Assembly (NCBI RefSeq): GCF_018118585.1
Contig: NZ_CP069421.1
Coordinates: 1,798,001-1,862,000 of the forward strand
From: Aristaeella lactis
GTDB taxonomy: Bacteria; Bacillota; Clostridia; Christensenellales; Aristaeellaceae
Direction: 5' to 3'
Length of the DNA: 64,000 nucleotides
The translations under genes were made by a program, and so were the position numbers. The notes below the pieces were generated by a model. That model saw only the letters and a list, made by a program, of their open reading frames with translations, made no database searches and had not been told where the DNA came from. This document shows, piece by piece, positions 45,530 through 53,704 of the stretch (position 1 is the stretch's first letter; every line of letters begins with the position of its first letter).

Positions 45530-46381
45530 GTCAGAAATGCGTTCCAGCATTTCGTTAAATCTTTCCAGTTCTTCCCGGCTGCTGTACTGCAGCACGATCC
45601 GGCCTTTGGAGATACTGCCGGTCAGGGTGCTCTTCAGGCCGGTCCGCTGCAGGATCTTCTCCTGCAGTTCATTCAGTTCCGCGGGAAGCCGTTTCGGCGC
45701 GGATTTCTTCTTGGGTTTCGCGCCCAGGGCTTTCACCAGCTGTTCCATCTGGCGGACGTTCAGTCCCTCATCAACGGCCTTATGCGCAAGGCGCAGCTGT
45801 TCCGTCTTGCTGTTCACACCGGCCAGTACCCGGGCGTGTCCGGCGGTCAGCAGGCCGTCCTTCACCATCTCGGTCACTTCATCCGGCAGCTGGAGCAGGC
45901 GCAGCATATTGGCCACAGCAGGGCGGCTCTTGCCCAGCCGGGTGCTGACCTTCTCCTGGGTATAGCCGCACTGGTCCATCAGGGCGCGGATGCCCTTCGC
46001 GGCTTCGATGGGGTTCAGGTCTTCACGCTGCAGGTTTTCGATCAGCGCGATTTCCCGCTGGCGGATCACGTCAATATCCTTGACGATGCAGGGCAGGGTT
46101 TCCAGTCCGGCTTCCCGGCCCGCGCGGTAACGGCGTTCACCGGCAATGATCATATACCGGCCGCCGCCTGCGGGAGCTACCAGCAGCGGCTGCAGCACGC
46201 CCTGCTCCCGGATACTGTCCGCCAGCTGGCTGATGCTTTCCGGGCTGAAGGTGCGGCGAGGCTGATCCGGGTTTGGATCCAGTTCACCCACGGAAATTTC
46301 CTGGATGCTGGTTCCCCAGTCTTCGGCGCCTGCGAACAGGGAGTCAAGACCCCTTCCCAGGCCATGCGTCTTCTTCGGCAT
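45527..46381 (-). CDS. parB: chromosome partitioning protein ParB (Spo0J)
   Basis: 284 residues. The N-terminal CTP-binding domain has GVLQPLLVAPAGGGRYMIIA, GERRYRA and ALIENLQREDLNPIEAA. The central helix-turn-helix is YTQEKVSTRLGKSRPAVANM. The C-terminal dimerisation region follows a basic linker (KPKKKSAPKRLP). It binds parS sites and loads SMC. It is 96 bp after parA, with a heptamer array between them. No gidAB, rnpA or dnaA is nearby, unlike the usual origin-proximal setting. Confidence 0.96.
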   Translation of the reverse strand: MPKKTHGLGRGLDSLFAGAEDWGTSIQEISVGELDPNPDQPRRTFSPESISQLADSIREQGVLQPLLVAPAGGGRYMIIAGERRYRAGREAGLETLPCIVKDIDVIRQREIALIENLQREDLNPIEAAKGIRALMDQCGYTQEKVSTRLGKSRPAVANMLRLLQLPDEVTEMVKDGLLTAGHARVLAGVNSKTEQLRLAHKAVDEGLNVRQMEQLVKALGAKPKKKSAPKRLPAELNELQEKILQRTGLKSTLTGSISKGRIVLQYSSREELERFNEMLERISD

Positions 46382-46439
46382 AACTGCAGTCTCCTGTTAA
46401 ATCTGATTCTTTTCCATTTATCAGGATTTCATCATTCTC

Positions 46440-46472
46440 AATTATGAATTCTGAATCCTGAATTATGAATTG
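46440..46472. repeat. heptamer array (AATTATG/AATTCTG/AATCCTG)
   Basis: Units ATTATG, AATTCTG, AATCCTG, AATTATG, then AATTG, starting 5 bp after the parA stop, in the parA-parB gap. Confidence 0.88.
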
Positions 46473-46477
46473 TCGTT

Positions 46478-47248
46478 TTACTTCTTTTTCTTGTTGCGGG
46501 ACAGTACTTCTTTCGCCAGGCTCTCATAGGCCATGGCGCCGCTGCTGCGGGGATCATAGATGCAGATCGGTTCGCCGTGGCTCGGAGCCTCGCCCAGCCG
46601 GACGTTCCGGGGAATCGTGGTGGCGAATACCGCCTTCTTGAAGTGCTTTTTCACCTGGTCCACCACCTGCAGGCCCAGGTTGGTCCGGCCGTCCAGCATG
46701 GTCAGCAGGATCCCTTCGATCTCCAGATGGGGGTTGAAGGTGTGCTTCACCCGGTTCACCGTGTCCATCAGGGCCTTCACGCCCTCCAGCGCGTAATACT
46801 CGCACTGGATCGGAACCAGCACGCTGTCTGAGGCCGCCATGGCGTTCAGGGTCAGCAGGCTCAGGCTCGGCGGGCAGTCAATGAAGATGAAATCATAGTC
46901 ATCCCGGACAACGCCAAGCAGCTTCTTCAGGTAGAACTCCCGTTCCTTCACGCTGACCAGCTCCACCTCGGCGCCGGCCAGGCGGATATCTGACCCGATC
47001 AGCTTCAGCTTTTTAATATCCGTGTCCTGAATGCAGTTCTTCAGGTCCGCGCGGCCCATCAGTGCGTCGTAAACCGAGCTGCGCTCGTTCACGCCTCTTC
47101 CGAAACCGCTCGTTGTATTCCCCTGGGGATCGAGATCCACCATCAGGACCTTTTTACCCGCCTGCGCGATGGCGGCGGAAAGATTCACGGCCGTGGTGGT
47201 CTTGCCCACCCCGCCCTTCTGATTCGCGATCGCGATGATTTTTGCCAT
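46478..47248 (-). CDS. parA: chromosome partitioning ATPase ParA (Soj)
   Basis: 256 residues from [20 protein letters not shown] at an ATG with AAAGG. The deviant Walker [22 protein letters not shown] and [12 protein letters not shown] are all intact. The longer frame to 47314 has no homology. It is 37 bp after rpiB and may share its transcript. Works with ParB in origin segregation and replication control. Confidence 0.97.
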   Translation of the reverse strand: MAKIIAIANQKGGVGKTTTAVNLSAAIAQAGKKVLMVDLDPQGNTTSGFGRGVNERSSVYDALMGRADLKNCIQDTDIKKLKLIGSDIRLAGAEVELVSVKEREFYLKKLLGVVRDDYDFIFIDCPPSLSLLTLNAMAASDSVLVPIQCEYYALEGVKALMDTVNRVKHTFNPHLEIEGILLTMLDGRTNLGLQVVDQVKKHFKKAVFATTIPRNVRLGEAPSHGEPICIYDPRSSGAMAYESLAKEVLSRNKKKK

Positions 47249-47285
47249 ATGTTTTTGCCTTTCATGAGGAACTCCGGACAGCGGT

Positions 47286-47744
47286 TTACGCTTCCGGAGC
47301 TTCTCCGTTCTCAATTCTTTCGATCATGTCGATCCGCCGCTGATGGCGTCCGCCTTCAAATTCGGCGGTCAGCCAGTGACGGGCGATCATTTTCGCCAGT
47401 TCCGTACCTACCACCCGGGCGCCCATGGTCAGGATATTGCTGTTGTTGTGCCGTTTGCTCAGTTCCGCGCTGTACACGTCGCTGCAGGTGCAGACGCGGA
47501 TGCCTTTCACCTTGCCGGCAGCGATGCCGATGCCGATGCCGGTTCCGCAGATCAGGATTCCCCGGTCACATTCTCCGTCCGCCACCGCTTTGGCAGCCTT
47601 GTAACCGTATACCGGATAGTCGTCATCCCGGTTGTTCGCGTCGTAATTGCCGTAGTCCTTCCAGGCGAGTCCCATCTCGTCCAGCATCTTCATCAGTTCC
47701 TGTTTCAGGGCAACTCCGGTATGGTCACAGGCAAGTGCAATCAT
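47286..47744 (-). CDS. rpiB: ribose-5-phosphate isomerase B (copy 1)
   Basis: 152 residues: [20 protein letters not shown], the active-site Cys in [20 protein letters not shown], and [18 protein letters not shown]. Interconverts ribose 5-phosphate and ribulose 5-phosphate, or acts in a related LacAB-type reaction. About 86% identical by manual comparison to the copy at 53113-53571, including the 3' untranslated bases. A 7-bp inverted repeat (CTCCGGA/TCCGGAG) spans its stop codon. Confidence 0.93.
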   Translation of the reverse strand: MIALACDHTGVALKQELMKMLDEMGLAWKDYGNYDANNRDDDYPVYGYKAAKAVADGECDRGILICGTGIGIGIAAGKVKGIRVCTCSDVYSAELSKRHNNSNILTMGARVVGTELAKMIARHWLTAEFEGGRHQRRIDMIERIENGEAPEA

Positions 47745-47771
47745 GGCTTATACGCTCCCGTTTCCTTATAA

Positions 47772-47802
47772 TATTCCTTCGCATAGGAATCTATGCTATA
47801 AT
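47772..47802 (+). promoter_or_regulatory. extended -10 promoter with palindromic operator-like sites (ABC transporter)
   Basis: TTCCTT (47774-47779), 17 bp, and the extended -10 TGCTATAAT ending at 47802. Two overlapping palindromes cover the spacer: ATTCCT-N6-AGGAAT (47772-47789) and GCATAG-GAAT-CTATGC (47781-47796). A metal-responsive repressor would fit the downstream genes, but the sequence matches no Fur/Zur/MntR box I know. Confidence 0.6.
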
Positions 47803-47842
47803 ACATCATCATGCGCTGAATTTCAAGGAGGCGGGAAGATCA

Positions 47843-48589
47843 ATGCCCCTGCATCACTGCGAGCTTTGCCACATCGATCTGGACAGGATTGCCGTCCGCC
47901 GCGGCGGCCAGACCCTGCTCCAGGATGTGTCCATGCATATCCATTGCGGACAGCTCACTGTCCTGATCGGGCAGAACGGCGCGGGTAAAACCACGCTGAT
48001 CCGTGCACTGCTGGGACAGATCCCCCACACAGGCCTCATCCGCCATGTGGACGGCCGCGGGCTGGATATTCCGCACCTGCGGACCGGCTATGTCCCCCAG
48101 CACCTGCAGTTTGACCGGGAAATGCCTCTCACCGTCCGGGACTTCATGGCCGCTTCCCTGTCAAAGCGTCCGGTCTGGACCGGCGTCAGTAAAAAGACCC
48201 GTGCCCGGGTGGACGAAGCGCTTGCCTCCGTCAATGCCGAAAGTCTCGCGGACCAGCCCCTTGGCCGCTGCTCCGGCGGCGAACTGCAGCGCGTTCTGCT
48301 GGCCCTGGCCATGAATCCCGCGCCGGACCTGCTGGTGCTGGATGAACCCGTCAGCGGCATTGACCGTAACGGCCTGAAAATGTTCCTGGATACCCTGCTG
48401 GATCTCAAGCATTCCCATCATATGGCCATCCTGCTGGTCAGCCATGACCTGCGCTTCGTGCGGGAATACGCGGACCACGTGGTCCTGCTGGATAAATCCG
48501 TCCTGGCCCAGGGGTCCGCGGAAGAGGTCTTTGCCTCTCCCGAGTTTTCCGCGGTCTTCGGCTACAGCGGAGAGGAGGAGGCGGAATAA
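47843..48589 (+). CDS. metal-type ABC transporter ATPase (ZnuC/MntB family)
   Basis: 248 residues from an ATG preceded by AAGGAGG. Walker A GQNGAGKTT, Q-loop YVPQHLQF, signature CSGGELQR, Walker B LLVLDEPVSGID, H-loop LVSHDLRF. Closest to the zinc/manganese uptake ATPases. The stop overlaps the permease ATG by one base. N-terminal CELCH may bind metal. Confidence 0.9.
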   Translation: MPLHHCELCHIDLDRIAVRRGGQTLLQDVSMHIHCGQLTVLIGQNGAGKTTLIRALLGQIPHTGLIRHVDGRGLDIPHLRTGYVPQHLQFDREMPLTVRDFMAASLSKRPVWTGVSKKTRARVDEALASVNAESLADQPLGRCSGGELQRVLLALAMNPAPDLLVLDEPVSGIDRNGLKMFLDTLLDLKHSHHMAILLVSHDLRFVREYADHVVLLDKSVLAQGSAEEVFASPEFSAVFGYSGEEEAE

Positions 48590-49428
48590 TGGATACGATC
48601 TACAGCATCCTCGGTACGATCCTCCCCCTGGAGGCCTATCAGTACACCTTCATGAAAAACGCCTTCCTGGCGATCCTGCTGCTGACCCCGCTTCTCGGCC
48701 TGCTGGGCACCATGGCGGTCAATCACCAGATGGCTTTCTTCTCTGATGCCCTGGGCCATTCCGCCCTCACCGGCATCGGTCTGGGCATCATCCTCGGTCT
48801 GCGGAACGACCTGGTCGCCATGCTGGTCTTCGGCATTATCTGGGCTATCCTCATTTGCGTGATCAAACAGTCCGGTTCCGCCTCCGCGGATACGGTCATC
48901 TCTGTTTTCTCCTCCACCTCGGTGGCGGCAGGCCTGCTGATCCTTGCCCGTGGCGGCAAGTTCGCGAAGTATTCCTCCCTGCTGATCGGCGATATCCTGG
49001 CAGTCACTCCCGGGGATCTTCTCTGGCTGCTGCTGGCGCTCATCGGCACCCTGGCCTTCTGGGCGCTGCTGTATAACTCCCTGCTGCTCACCAGTGTGGA
49101 CAGCTTCCTGGCCCGCAGCCGCGGCATCAAAACCCGCCTGGTGGAATGCGCTTTCGTGGTCATAGTCGCCGTTGCTGTCATGCTTTCCATCCGCTGGGTC
49201 GGCGTTATGCTGATCAACGCCCTGCTGATCCTGCCGGCTGCCGCCGGACGCAACATCGCCCGCTCTTCCCGCCAGCACGCGGTCTGGTCCGTGGTGCTCG
49301 CTCTTTTCAGCGGCCTGCTGGGCCTGACCCTTTCCTATTACCTGGATACCAGTGCCGGCGCGTCCATCGTGCTGGTCTCCGCCCTGTGCTATGCCGTTTC
49401 CCTGGCGGTCAGGAGCGCCCGGAAATAA
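48589..49428 (+). CDS. metal-type ABC transporter permease (ABC-3 family, ZnuB-like)
   Basis: 279 residues, about eight membrane segments. The family block MAFFSDALGHSALTGIGLGI and the later MLSIRWVGVMLINALLILPA then AAGRNIARS are typical of ZnuB/MntC permeases. It forms the transporter with the preceding ATPase. No metal-binding lipoprotein gene is in the operon or elsewhere in the window. Confidence 0.9.
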   Translation: MDTIYSILGTILPLEAYQYTFMKNAFLAILLLTPLLGLLGTMAVNHQMAFFSDALGHSALTGIGLGIILGLRNDLVAMLVFGIIWAILICVIKQSGSASADTVISVFSSTSVAAGLLILARGGKFAKYSSLLIGDILAVTPGDLLWLLLALIGTLAFWALLYNSLLLTSVDSFLARSRGIKTRLVECAFVVIVAVAVMLSIRWVGVMLINALLILPAAAGRNIARSSRQHAVWSVVLALFSGLLGLTLSYYLDTSAGASIVLVSALCYAVSLAVRSARK

Positions 49429-49450
49429 ATCTGCTTTCCCGCGGTTTCCC

Positions 49451-49479
49451 ACGGAGGCCTTTCCGGTCTCCGTTTTCTG
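49451..49479 (+). terminator. terminator of the metal-type ABC transporter
   Basis: ACGGAGGCC, loop TTTCC, GGTCTCCGT (one G-U), then TTTCTG, 22 bp after the permease stop. Confidence 0.78.
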
Positions 49480-49508
49480 TTGCAAAGAACTTCCGGAGCC
49501 GCTACAAT
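49480..49508 (+). promoter_or_regulatory. promoter of the Cof-type hydrolase gene
   Basis: TTGCAA (49480-49485), 17 bp, TACAAT (49503-49508), directly after the preceding terminator. Confidence 0.8.
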
Positions 49509-49541
49509 GGAGACTCATTCATACCCTGAGGAGGAACCTTC

Positions 49542-50339
49542 ATGCTGCTTTTTTTCGATATCGACGGAACCCTGTTTGACGACAGCCGGAAGCTGCCGGC
49601 TTCTGTCCTTCCCGCCATGGAAAAAGCGCATGAGAACGGTCATCTGCTTTTTATCAATACCGGACGAACCCTGTGCAACACGGATCACCGGCTGGACGGT
49701 TTTCCCGTCGACGGCTGGATTATGGGCTGCGGTACCCGAATCGTATTCCGCGGTGAAACCCTGCAGAGCATGGAATATGATCTTCCCCAAAGTCTCCGCC
49801 TCCGGCAGCTTTTCCTGGATCTGAACGTGCCCCTCACCTATGAATGTGATACCGCCATCTATTTTGACCCCCTGGCGCCTTCCCATCCGGCCATTCCCCT
49901 CTTCCGGGACTTCGCCCGGAAAGCCGGACTCGACAGGGATATCACTGAAACCGATCCGGAGTTCAGGGCTGTGAAGATGTTCTGTTTCTCCGACACCCGT
50001 GACCTGATCGACCGGATTGAAAAGGAAACTGCTGCCATCGGTATGCCCTACACAGCCATAGACCGGGGCAAAGGCGGATGGGAGGTCGTCCCCGCGGCCT
50101 TCTCCAAGGGAACCGGTATCGACGTCATCCGGCAGAAGCTGAACGTTCCCCTGGAGGACTGCTTCGCCTTCGGCGACAGCCGGAATGATATGCCCATGTT
50201 TGAGCATGTGGGAAACAGCATCGCCATGGGCAACGCCCCGGAGGATGTCAAAGCCGCCTGCTCTTATGTCACAGATCTCCCGGAGAAGGATGGCATTAAA
50301 AAAGCCATGATCCACTTCGGGATCATAGCCGATGAATAA
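49542..50339 (+). CDS. Cof-type HAD-superfamily phosphatase
   Basis: 265 residues. HAD motif I FFDIDGTLFDD, motif II NTGRT, motif III Lys in SKGTGIDVI and motif IV FAFGDSRNDMPMFE. A C2B-type cap lies between. Such enzymes dephosphorylate sugar phosphates, FMN or similar metabolites in the cytoplasm; the specific substrate is not readable. Preceded by GAGGAGG, single gene with own promoter. Confidence 0.92.
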   Translation: MLLFFDIDGTLFDDSRKLPASVLPAMEKAHENGHLLFINTGRTLCNTDHRLDGFPVDGWIMGCGTRIVFRGETLQSMEYDLPQSLRLRQLFLDLNVPLTYECDTAIYFDPLAPSHPAIPLFRDFARKAGLDRDITETDPEFRAVKMFCFSDTRDLIDRIEKETAAIGMPYTAIDRGKGGWEVVPAAFSKGTGIDVIRQKLNVPLEDCFAFGDSRNDMPMFEHVGNSIAMGNAPEDVKAACSYVTDLPEKDGIKKAMIHFGIIADE

Positions 50340-50352
50340 ACAAGCCTTTGGA

Positions 50353-50378
50353 CCCGGATGATCCCGGGCTCATTTTTT
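50353..50378 (+). terminator. weak terminator between convergent genes
   Basis: CCCGG, ATGATC, CCGGG, then CTCATTTTTT. The short stem lies in the 30-bp convergent gap and runs into the end of the methyltransferase gene on the other strand. Confidence 0.4.
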
Positions 50379-51092
50379 AGCCCTGACCAGGAAATTGAGT
50401 TCGGTAATGTCCTCTTCCTGGCATTCCAAATATCCGTTCAGCACAAAGCCGCAGCTGATCAGCCCGCCCAGGTATTCGTCCATGGTGTGTCCGTACTCAA
50501 CCCATTCGGAATCATCATAATCCCGGGAACACCAGGGCATCCGGTTCACGGCCTTGTAGTAGCCGCCCTGCTCATCCTCCACCCGGTCACATACATACTG
50601 GATGGGAGCCGGAGCCATGATCATCAGTTCCCCTCCCTTGGCCAGTACGCGGAAACATTCCCGGAATACCACACTGACGTCCGGGATATACATCAGGGAC
50701 GGAGGATTGAAGATCAGGTCAAAGGATTCATCTTCAAACCGGGACAGGTCGCAGATATTTCCCTTCACGATTTCAATGTTCAGCTTTTCCCGGTCAGCGA
50801 TTACCATGTCCTTCTCCAGCATTTTGCCGGAAATATCGATCACCGTCACTTTTGCGCCGGCGCAGGCAAAAAGAGGCGCCTGCAGTCCGCCGGCTCCGGC
50901 GAGGCAGAGTACACGTTTTCCTTTGATATCCTTCAGCCACGCTTCCGGCACCTCCCCGCTCCAGAAGCGCAGGTGCAGTTCTCCTTTTCTCGCCGCCGCC
51001 AGTTCTTCCTTCGTGGCACATGCCGTCCAGTCCGCGTTGTTCACCACAAGATTGTCTATATTCTTTTCAACCTGTTCAAATACATTGTCCAC
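50370..51092 (-). CDS. SAM-dependent methyltransferase (class I)
   Basis: 240 residues. SAM-binding loop RVLCLAGAGGLQAPLFACAG, acidic loop VTVIDIS, motif IV DLIFNPPSLMYIPD, followed by a RVLAKGGELMI post-II region. N-terminal NNADWTACATKEELAAARKG is recurrent in a subfamily of small methyltransferases from gut Firmicutes with unknown substrate. It is 34 bp downstream of the HAD phosphatase gene on the minus strand. Confidence 0.88.
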   Translation of the reverse strand: MDNVFEQVEKNIDNLVVNNADWTACATKEELAAARKGELHLRFWSGEVPEAWLKDIKGKRVLCLAGAGGLQAPLFACAGAKVTVIDISGKMLEKDMVIADREKLNIEIVKGNICDLSRFEDESFDLIFNPPSLMYIPDVSVVFRECFRVLAKGGELMIMAPAPIQYVCDRVEDEQGGYYKAVNRMPWCSRDYDDSEWVEYGHTMDEYLGGLISCGFVLNGYLECQEEDITELNFLVRAKK

Positions 51093-51126
51093 TGTTTCTC
51101 ACCTCATGGATCATCGTAAATCCTGA

Positions 51127-51771
51127 TCAGATCAGTTCCAGGATACCGGCCGGTTCGGATACTAGATGGTCCGCTCCCGCTCCGGACAGCTCTTCCCGGG
51201 ATCCGTATCCCCACAGCACCCCTGCGCTGTGCAGTCCGTTCGCTTTGGCGCCGGCAATATCCTGTGCCCTGTCCCCGATCATCAGGATGGCCTCCCTGTC
51301 CGCATCGCCGATCTCCTCCAGCAGGTGCGCGATCACATCCGCCTTCCTGCTGATACGGCCGTCCATGGTGGCCGCGCCGAAATAGCTGAAGTACGGATAC
51401 AGCCCAAAATGCTTCAGGATCTGCACCGAGAACTCATACGGTTTGGATGTGGCCAGCGCCACAGTGACCTTTCGGTCCTGCAGTTCCTGAAGGAGCTCCG
51501 GTATTCCCTCATATACCTTGTTTTCCAGCATTCCGCCCGCCCTGAAGTATTCCCGGTAATACTCCACCGCCTGGCTGGCCTGTGCTTCGGAAAAGCCGCA
51601 GTACTTCCGGAAGGAATCCTGAAGCGGCGGTCCGATAAAGGAATACAGTTCCGTCCTGTCTTTCACCTCTATACCGTATTTCTTCAGGGCATACATGACA
51701 GAATTGGTGATCCCGATACCGGGATCCATCAGCGTTCCGTCCAGGTCAAACAAACAGTATTGGTATTTCAT
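51127..51771 (-). CDS. HAD-superfamily phosphatase (phosphoglycolate-phosphatase-like)
   Basis: 214 residues. Motif I CLFDLDGTLMDPGIG, motif II ALATSKP, motif III Lys in SRKADVIAHLL, motif IV MIGDRAQDIAGAKANGLHSAG then VLWGYG. The four-helix cap (about 15-80) is of the Gph/PpaX class. Likely substrates are phosphoglycolate, pyrophosphate or small phosphoesters. Confidence 0.92.
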   Translation of the reverse strand: MKYQYCLFDLDGTLMDPGIGITNSVMYALKKYGIEVKDRTELYSFIGPPLQDSFRKYCGFSEAQASQAVEYYREYFRAGGMLENKVYEGIPELLQELQDRKVTVALATSKPYEFSVQILKHFGLYPYFSYFGAATMDGRISRKADVIAHLLEEIGDADREAILMIGDRAQDIAGAKANGLHSAGVLWGYGSREELSGAGADHLVSEPAGILELI

Positions 51772-51795
51772 CGCCGTACCCCGTCTCCCGCCGGT

Positions 51796-52122
51796 TCACC
51801 AGCGCTTCATATTGTTTTCAAACTTTTCTGTATATGCGGCTTTCAGTTCTTCCGGTGTAATCCCGTAGCAGAGCATCACGTCGTTATAGTACATCAGCAC
51901 GTCCGCCATTTCTTCCACAAGATGCTTCCTCACTTCAGGATCCCCGGCTGCCCTGGTTCCGCCATTCTTCTTGACGATATCGATCACTTCGCCGGTTTCG
52001 CCGATCATCCAGAGCAGCTTGTTCTTCCCGGTTTCCGGTCCGATCGCTTCCCACTTGTCTTTATACCTGTCCTGAAGCTGCCGCTGCATTTCCTGCATTT
52101 CATTCATGCCAAAGTCTGTCAT
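51796..52122 (-). CDS. MazG-like nucleotide pyrophosphohydrolase
   Basis: 108 residues, all alpha. The metal-binding pattern is GETGEVIDIVKKNGG followed by HLVEEMADVLMYYNDV, the E-X2-E and E-E-X2-D pairs of the MazG/dUTPase-like fold. It hydrolyses NTPs or dNTPs to monophosphates, probably in nucleotide-pool cleaning. It lies 24 bp after the quinone-reductase fusion gene stop and precedes the HAD phosphatase by 24 bp. Confidence 0.87.
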   Translation of the reverse strand: MTDFGMNEMQEMQRQLQDRYKDKWEAIGPETGKNKLLWMIGETGEVIDIVKKNGGTRAAGDPEVRKHLVEEMADVLMYYNDVMLCYGITPEELKAAYTEKFENNMKRW

Positions 52123-52146
52123 GACTGTACGCCTTCCTTTATCGCG

Positions 52147-53073
52147 TCAGATTTCTTCAATGATGGAGGTTCCTTCCTCGCCCATCGTCCATTTCCACTT
52201 TTCATAGAACCGCAGTTTTCCGTTAACCTCCCGCGGTTCGGAATCGCAGGAACCCGACTTCTGTTCTCCTGCCTTATTGAGATGCTGATAGGTGAAATGC
52301 AGGCAGTGCTTTTCATCCATCGTTCCCACAAGGAAGCCCTTCACAACACTTCCGCCGGAATATTCCGCCCAGATAACGTTTCCCTGCTGGTGATAGCTGA
52401 AAATGGTCTGTGCAGACACTTCCCCGGTTTCAGAATTCTCCACCGCGGTAAAAAACCGGCCTTCCACGGAGAACGGTTCTTCCCCGGAAGCAAACAGGTC
52501 TTTCCCTTTCTCATAGGCTGTTTCCAGGTTCCGGTCCCAGTTCCTTTCCCGCTGTTCCAGTTCCCTTGTCATCCCGTCAAAGACGACAAACTCCTGCTTC
52601 CTGATCCGGTTAAAGAACCGGTCGCCGAACATCACCTTTTTCATGCTGTCCAGCAAGCCGAACTGTTCCAGTCTCTCTGCCGTATTGCCGGCGGTACACA
52701 GGATCAATCCCTTGTCCAGCATCTTCATCCTTTTTTCGCCGTATGCGAAGCCGTATGACCATACCCGGTCAAACCATCCAACCAGTTTCGCCGGGGCTTC
52801 CGTCCAGAACACAGGGTAGATCAGGACGATCGCGTCCGCCGCGTTAACCTTTTCCTGCTCTGCCAGCACATCCTCCGCCAGATCATTGGTGTCTCTGTAG
52901 TTGGCATCCCGCAGGTATTCCTTTTCAGACATGTCCGTCCGGAAATCCATGGCGTACAGATCCGAAAGAATATATTCATTTCCGGAATCTTCAATGCCCC
53001 TGATAAATGCGTCCCGGACATGCCTGGTAAAGGAATCTTCCGACGGGTGGCAGTAAACGATCAGTGCCTTCAT
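52147..53073 (-). CDS. NQO1-type quinone reductase fused to a small unnamed C-terminal domain
   Basis: 308 residues. Residues 1-190 form a flavodoxin-like NAD(P)H:quinone oxidoreductase (MKALIVYCHPSEDSFTRHVR, YPVFWTEAPAKLVGWFDRVW then SYGFAYG, LCTAGNTAE). Residues about 200-308 (VEGRFFTAVENSETGEVSAQ, TIFSYHQQGNVIWAEYSGGS, FYEKWKWTMGEEGTSIIEEI) resemble a stand-alone protein of about 110 residues widely mis-annotated as N-acetylglutamate synthase. The join is in one uninterrupted frame, so it is a real fusion or a fused pair of adjacent genes. The first domain probably uses FMN or FAD to reduce quinones. Confidence 0.85.
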   Translation of the reverse strand: MKALIVYCHPSEDSFTRHVRDAFIRGIEDSGNEYILSDLYAMDFRTDMSEKEYLRDANYRDTNDLAEDVLAEQEKVNAADAIVLIYPVFWTEAPAKLVGWFDRVWSYGFAYGEKRMKMLDKGLILCTAGNTAERLEQFGLLDSMKKVMFGDRFFNRIRKQEFVVFDGMTRELEQRERNWDRNLETAYEKGKDLFASGEEPFSVEGRFFTAVENSETGEVSAQTIFSYHQQGNVIWAEYSGGSVVKGFLVGTMDEKHCLHFTYQHLNKAGEQKSGSCDSEPREVNGKLRFYEKWKWTMGEEGTSIIEEI

Positions 53074-53112
53074 TGCTTTTCCCTTTCTGCTTATAATGAA
53101 CTCCGGACTGTT

Positions 53113-53571
53113 TTACGCGTCCGGAGCCTCTCCGTTTTCAATCTTTTCGATCATATCGATCCGCCGCTGATGGCGTCCGCCTTCAAATTCGGCGGTCAGC
53201 CAGTGCCGGGCGATCATCTTCGCCTTCTCTGTCCCTACCACCAGGGCACCCATTGTCAGGATATTGCTGTTGTTGTGCCGTTTGCTCATTTCGGCGCTGT
53301 ATGCGTCACTGCAGGTACAGACACGGATTCCCTTCACTTTGCACGCGACGATACTGATACCCATCCCGGTGCCGCAGATCAGAATGCCCCGGTCGCATTC
53401 TCCCGAAGCCACCGCCCTCGCGGCTTTATACCCGTATATAGGATAGTCATCGTTCCGGTTGTTTTCGTCATAGCTGCCGAAATCCTTCCACGCAAGGCCC
53501 ATCCCGTCCAGCATTTTCATCAGTTCATGCTTCAGGGCAACCCCATGATGATCACTCGCCAGTGCGATCAT
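53113..53571 (-). CDS. rpiB: ribose-5-phosphate isomerase B (copy 2)
   Basis: 152 residues from the ATG at 53571 with GGAGG 10 nt upstream. [58 protein letters not shown]. 21 of 152 residues differ from copy 1 (my count). An 8-bp inverted repeat (CTCCGGAC/GTCCGGAG) spans the stop, as in copy 1. Changes next to the active-site Cys (IGIGIAAG to MGISIVAC) may alter specificity. Confidence 0.92.
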   Translation of the reverse strand: MIALASDHHGVALKHELMKMLDGMGLAWKDFGSYDENNRNDDYPIYGYKAARAVASGECDRGILICGTGMGISIVACKVKGIRVCTCSDAYSAEMSKRHNNSNILTMGALVVGTEKAKMIARHWLTAEFEGGRHQRRIDMIEKIENGEAPDA

Positions 53572-53614
53572 GACGCACACACCTCCGTCTCAGCGATTAA
53601 CCTGATAATGATCA

Positions 53615-53644
53615 ACTATAAATGTGAGTTTGTGTGGTTGTCTA
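53615..53644 (-). promoter_or_regulatory. candidate promoter of rpiB copy 2
   Basis: Minus strand TAGACA (53644-53639), 18 bp, TATAGT (53620-53615). Confidence 0.5.
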
Positions 53645-53671
53645 AATCTTTGATATGCTTAAACACTCTAT

Positions 53672-53704
53672 AATTCTGAATTCTTAATTCTGAATTCTGA
53701 ATTG
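53672..53704. repeat. heptamer array inside the 3' end of the GNAT-YunG gene
   Basis: Units AATTCTG, AATTCTT, AATTCTG, AATTCTG, then AATTG. Read on the minus strand it encodes the last residues QFRIQN and the stop (TAA from the AATTCTT unit). It is preceded by an 11-bp inverted repeat, GTGCTGAAAGC/GCTTTCAGCAC (53704-53728). Confidence 0.9.

Noticed and set aside
48472-48485. GGACCACGTGGTCC palindrome, resembling a parS core, 1.2 kb from parA
   Set aside because: It lies inside the coding sequence of the ABC ATPase (encoding ADHVVL) and lacks the TGTT/AACA flanks of parS. Probably codon-driven.
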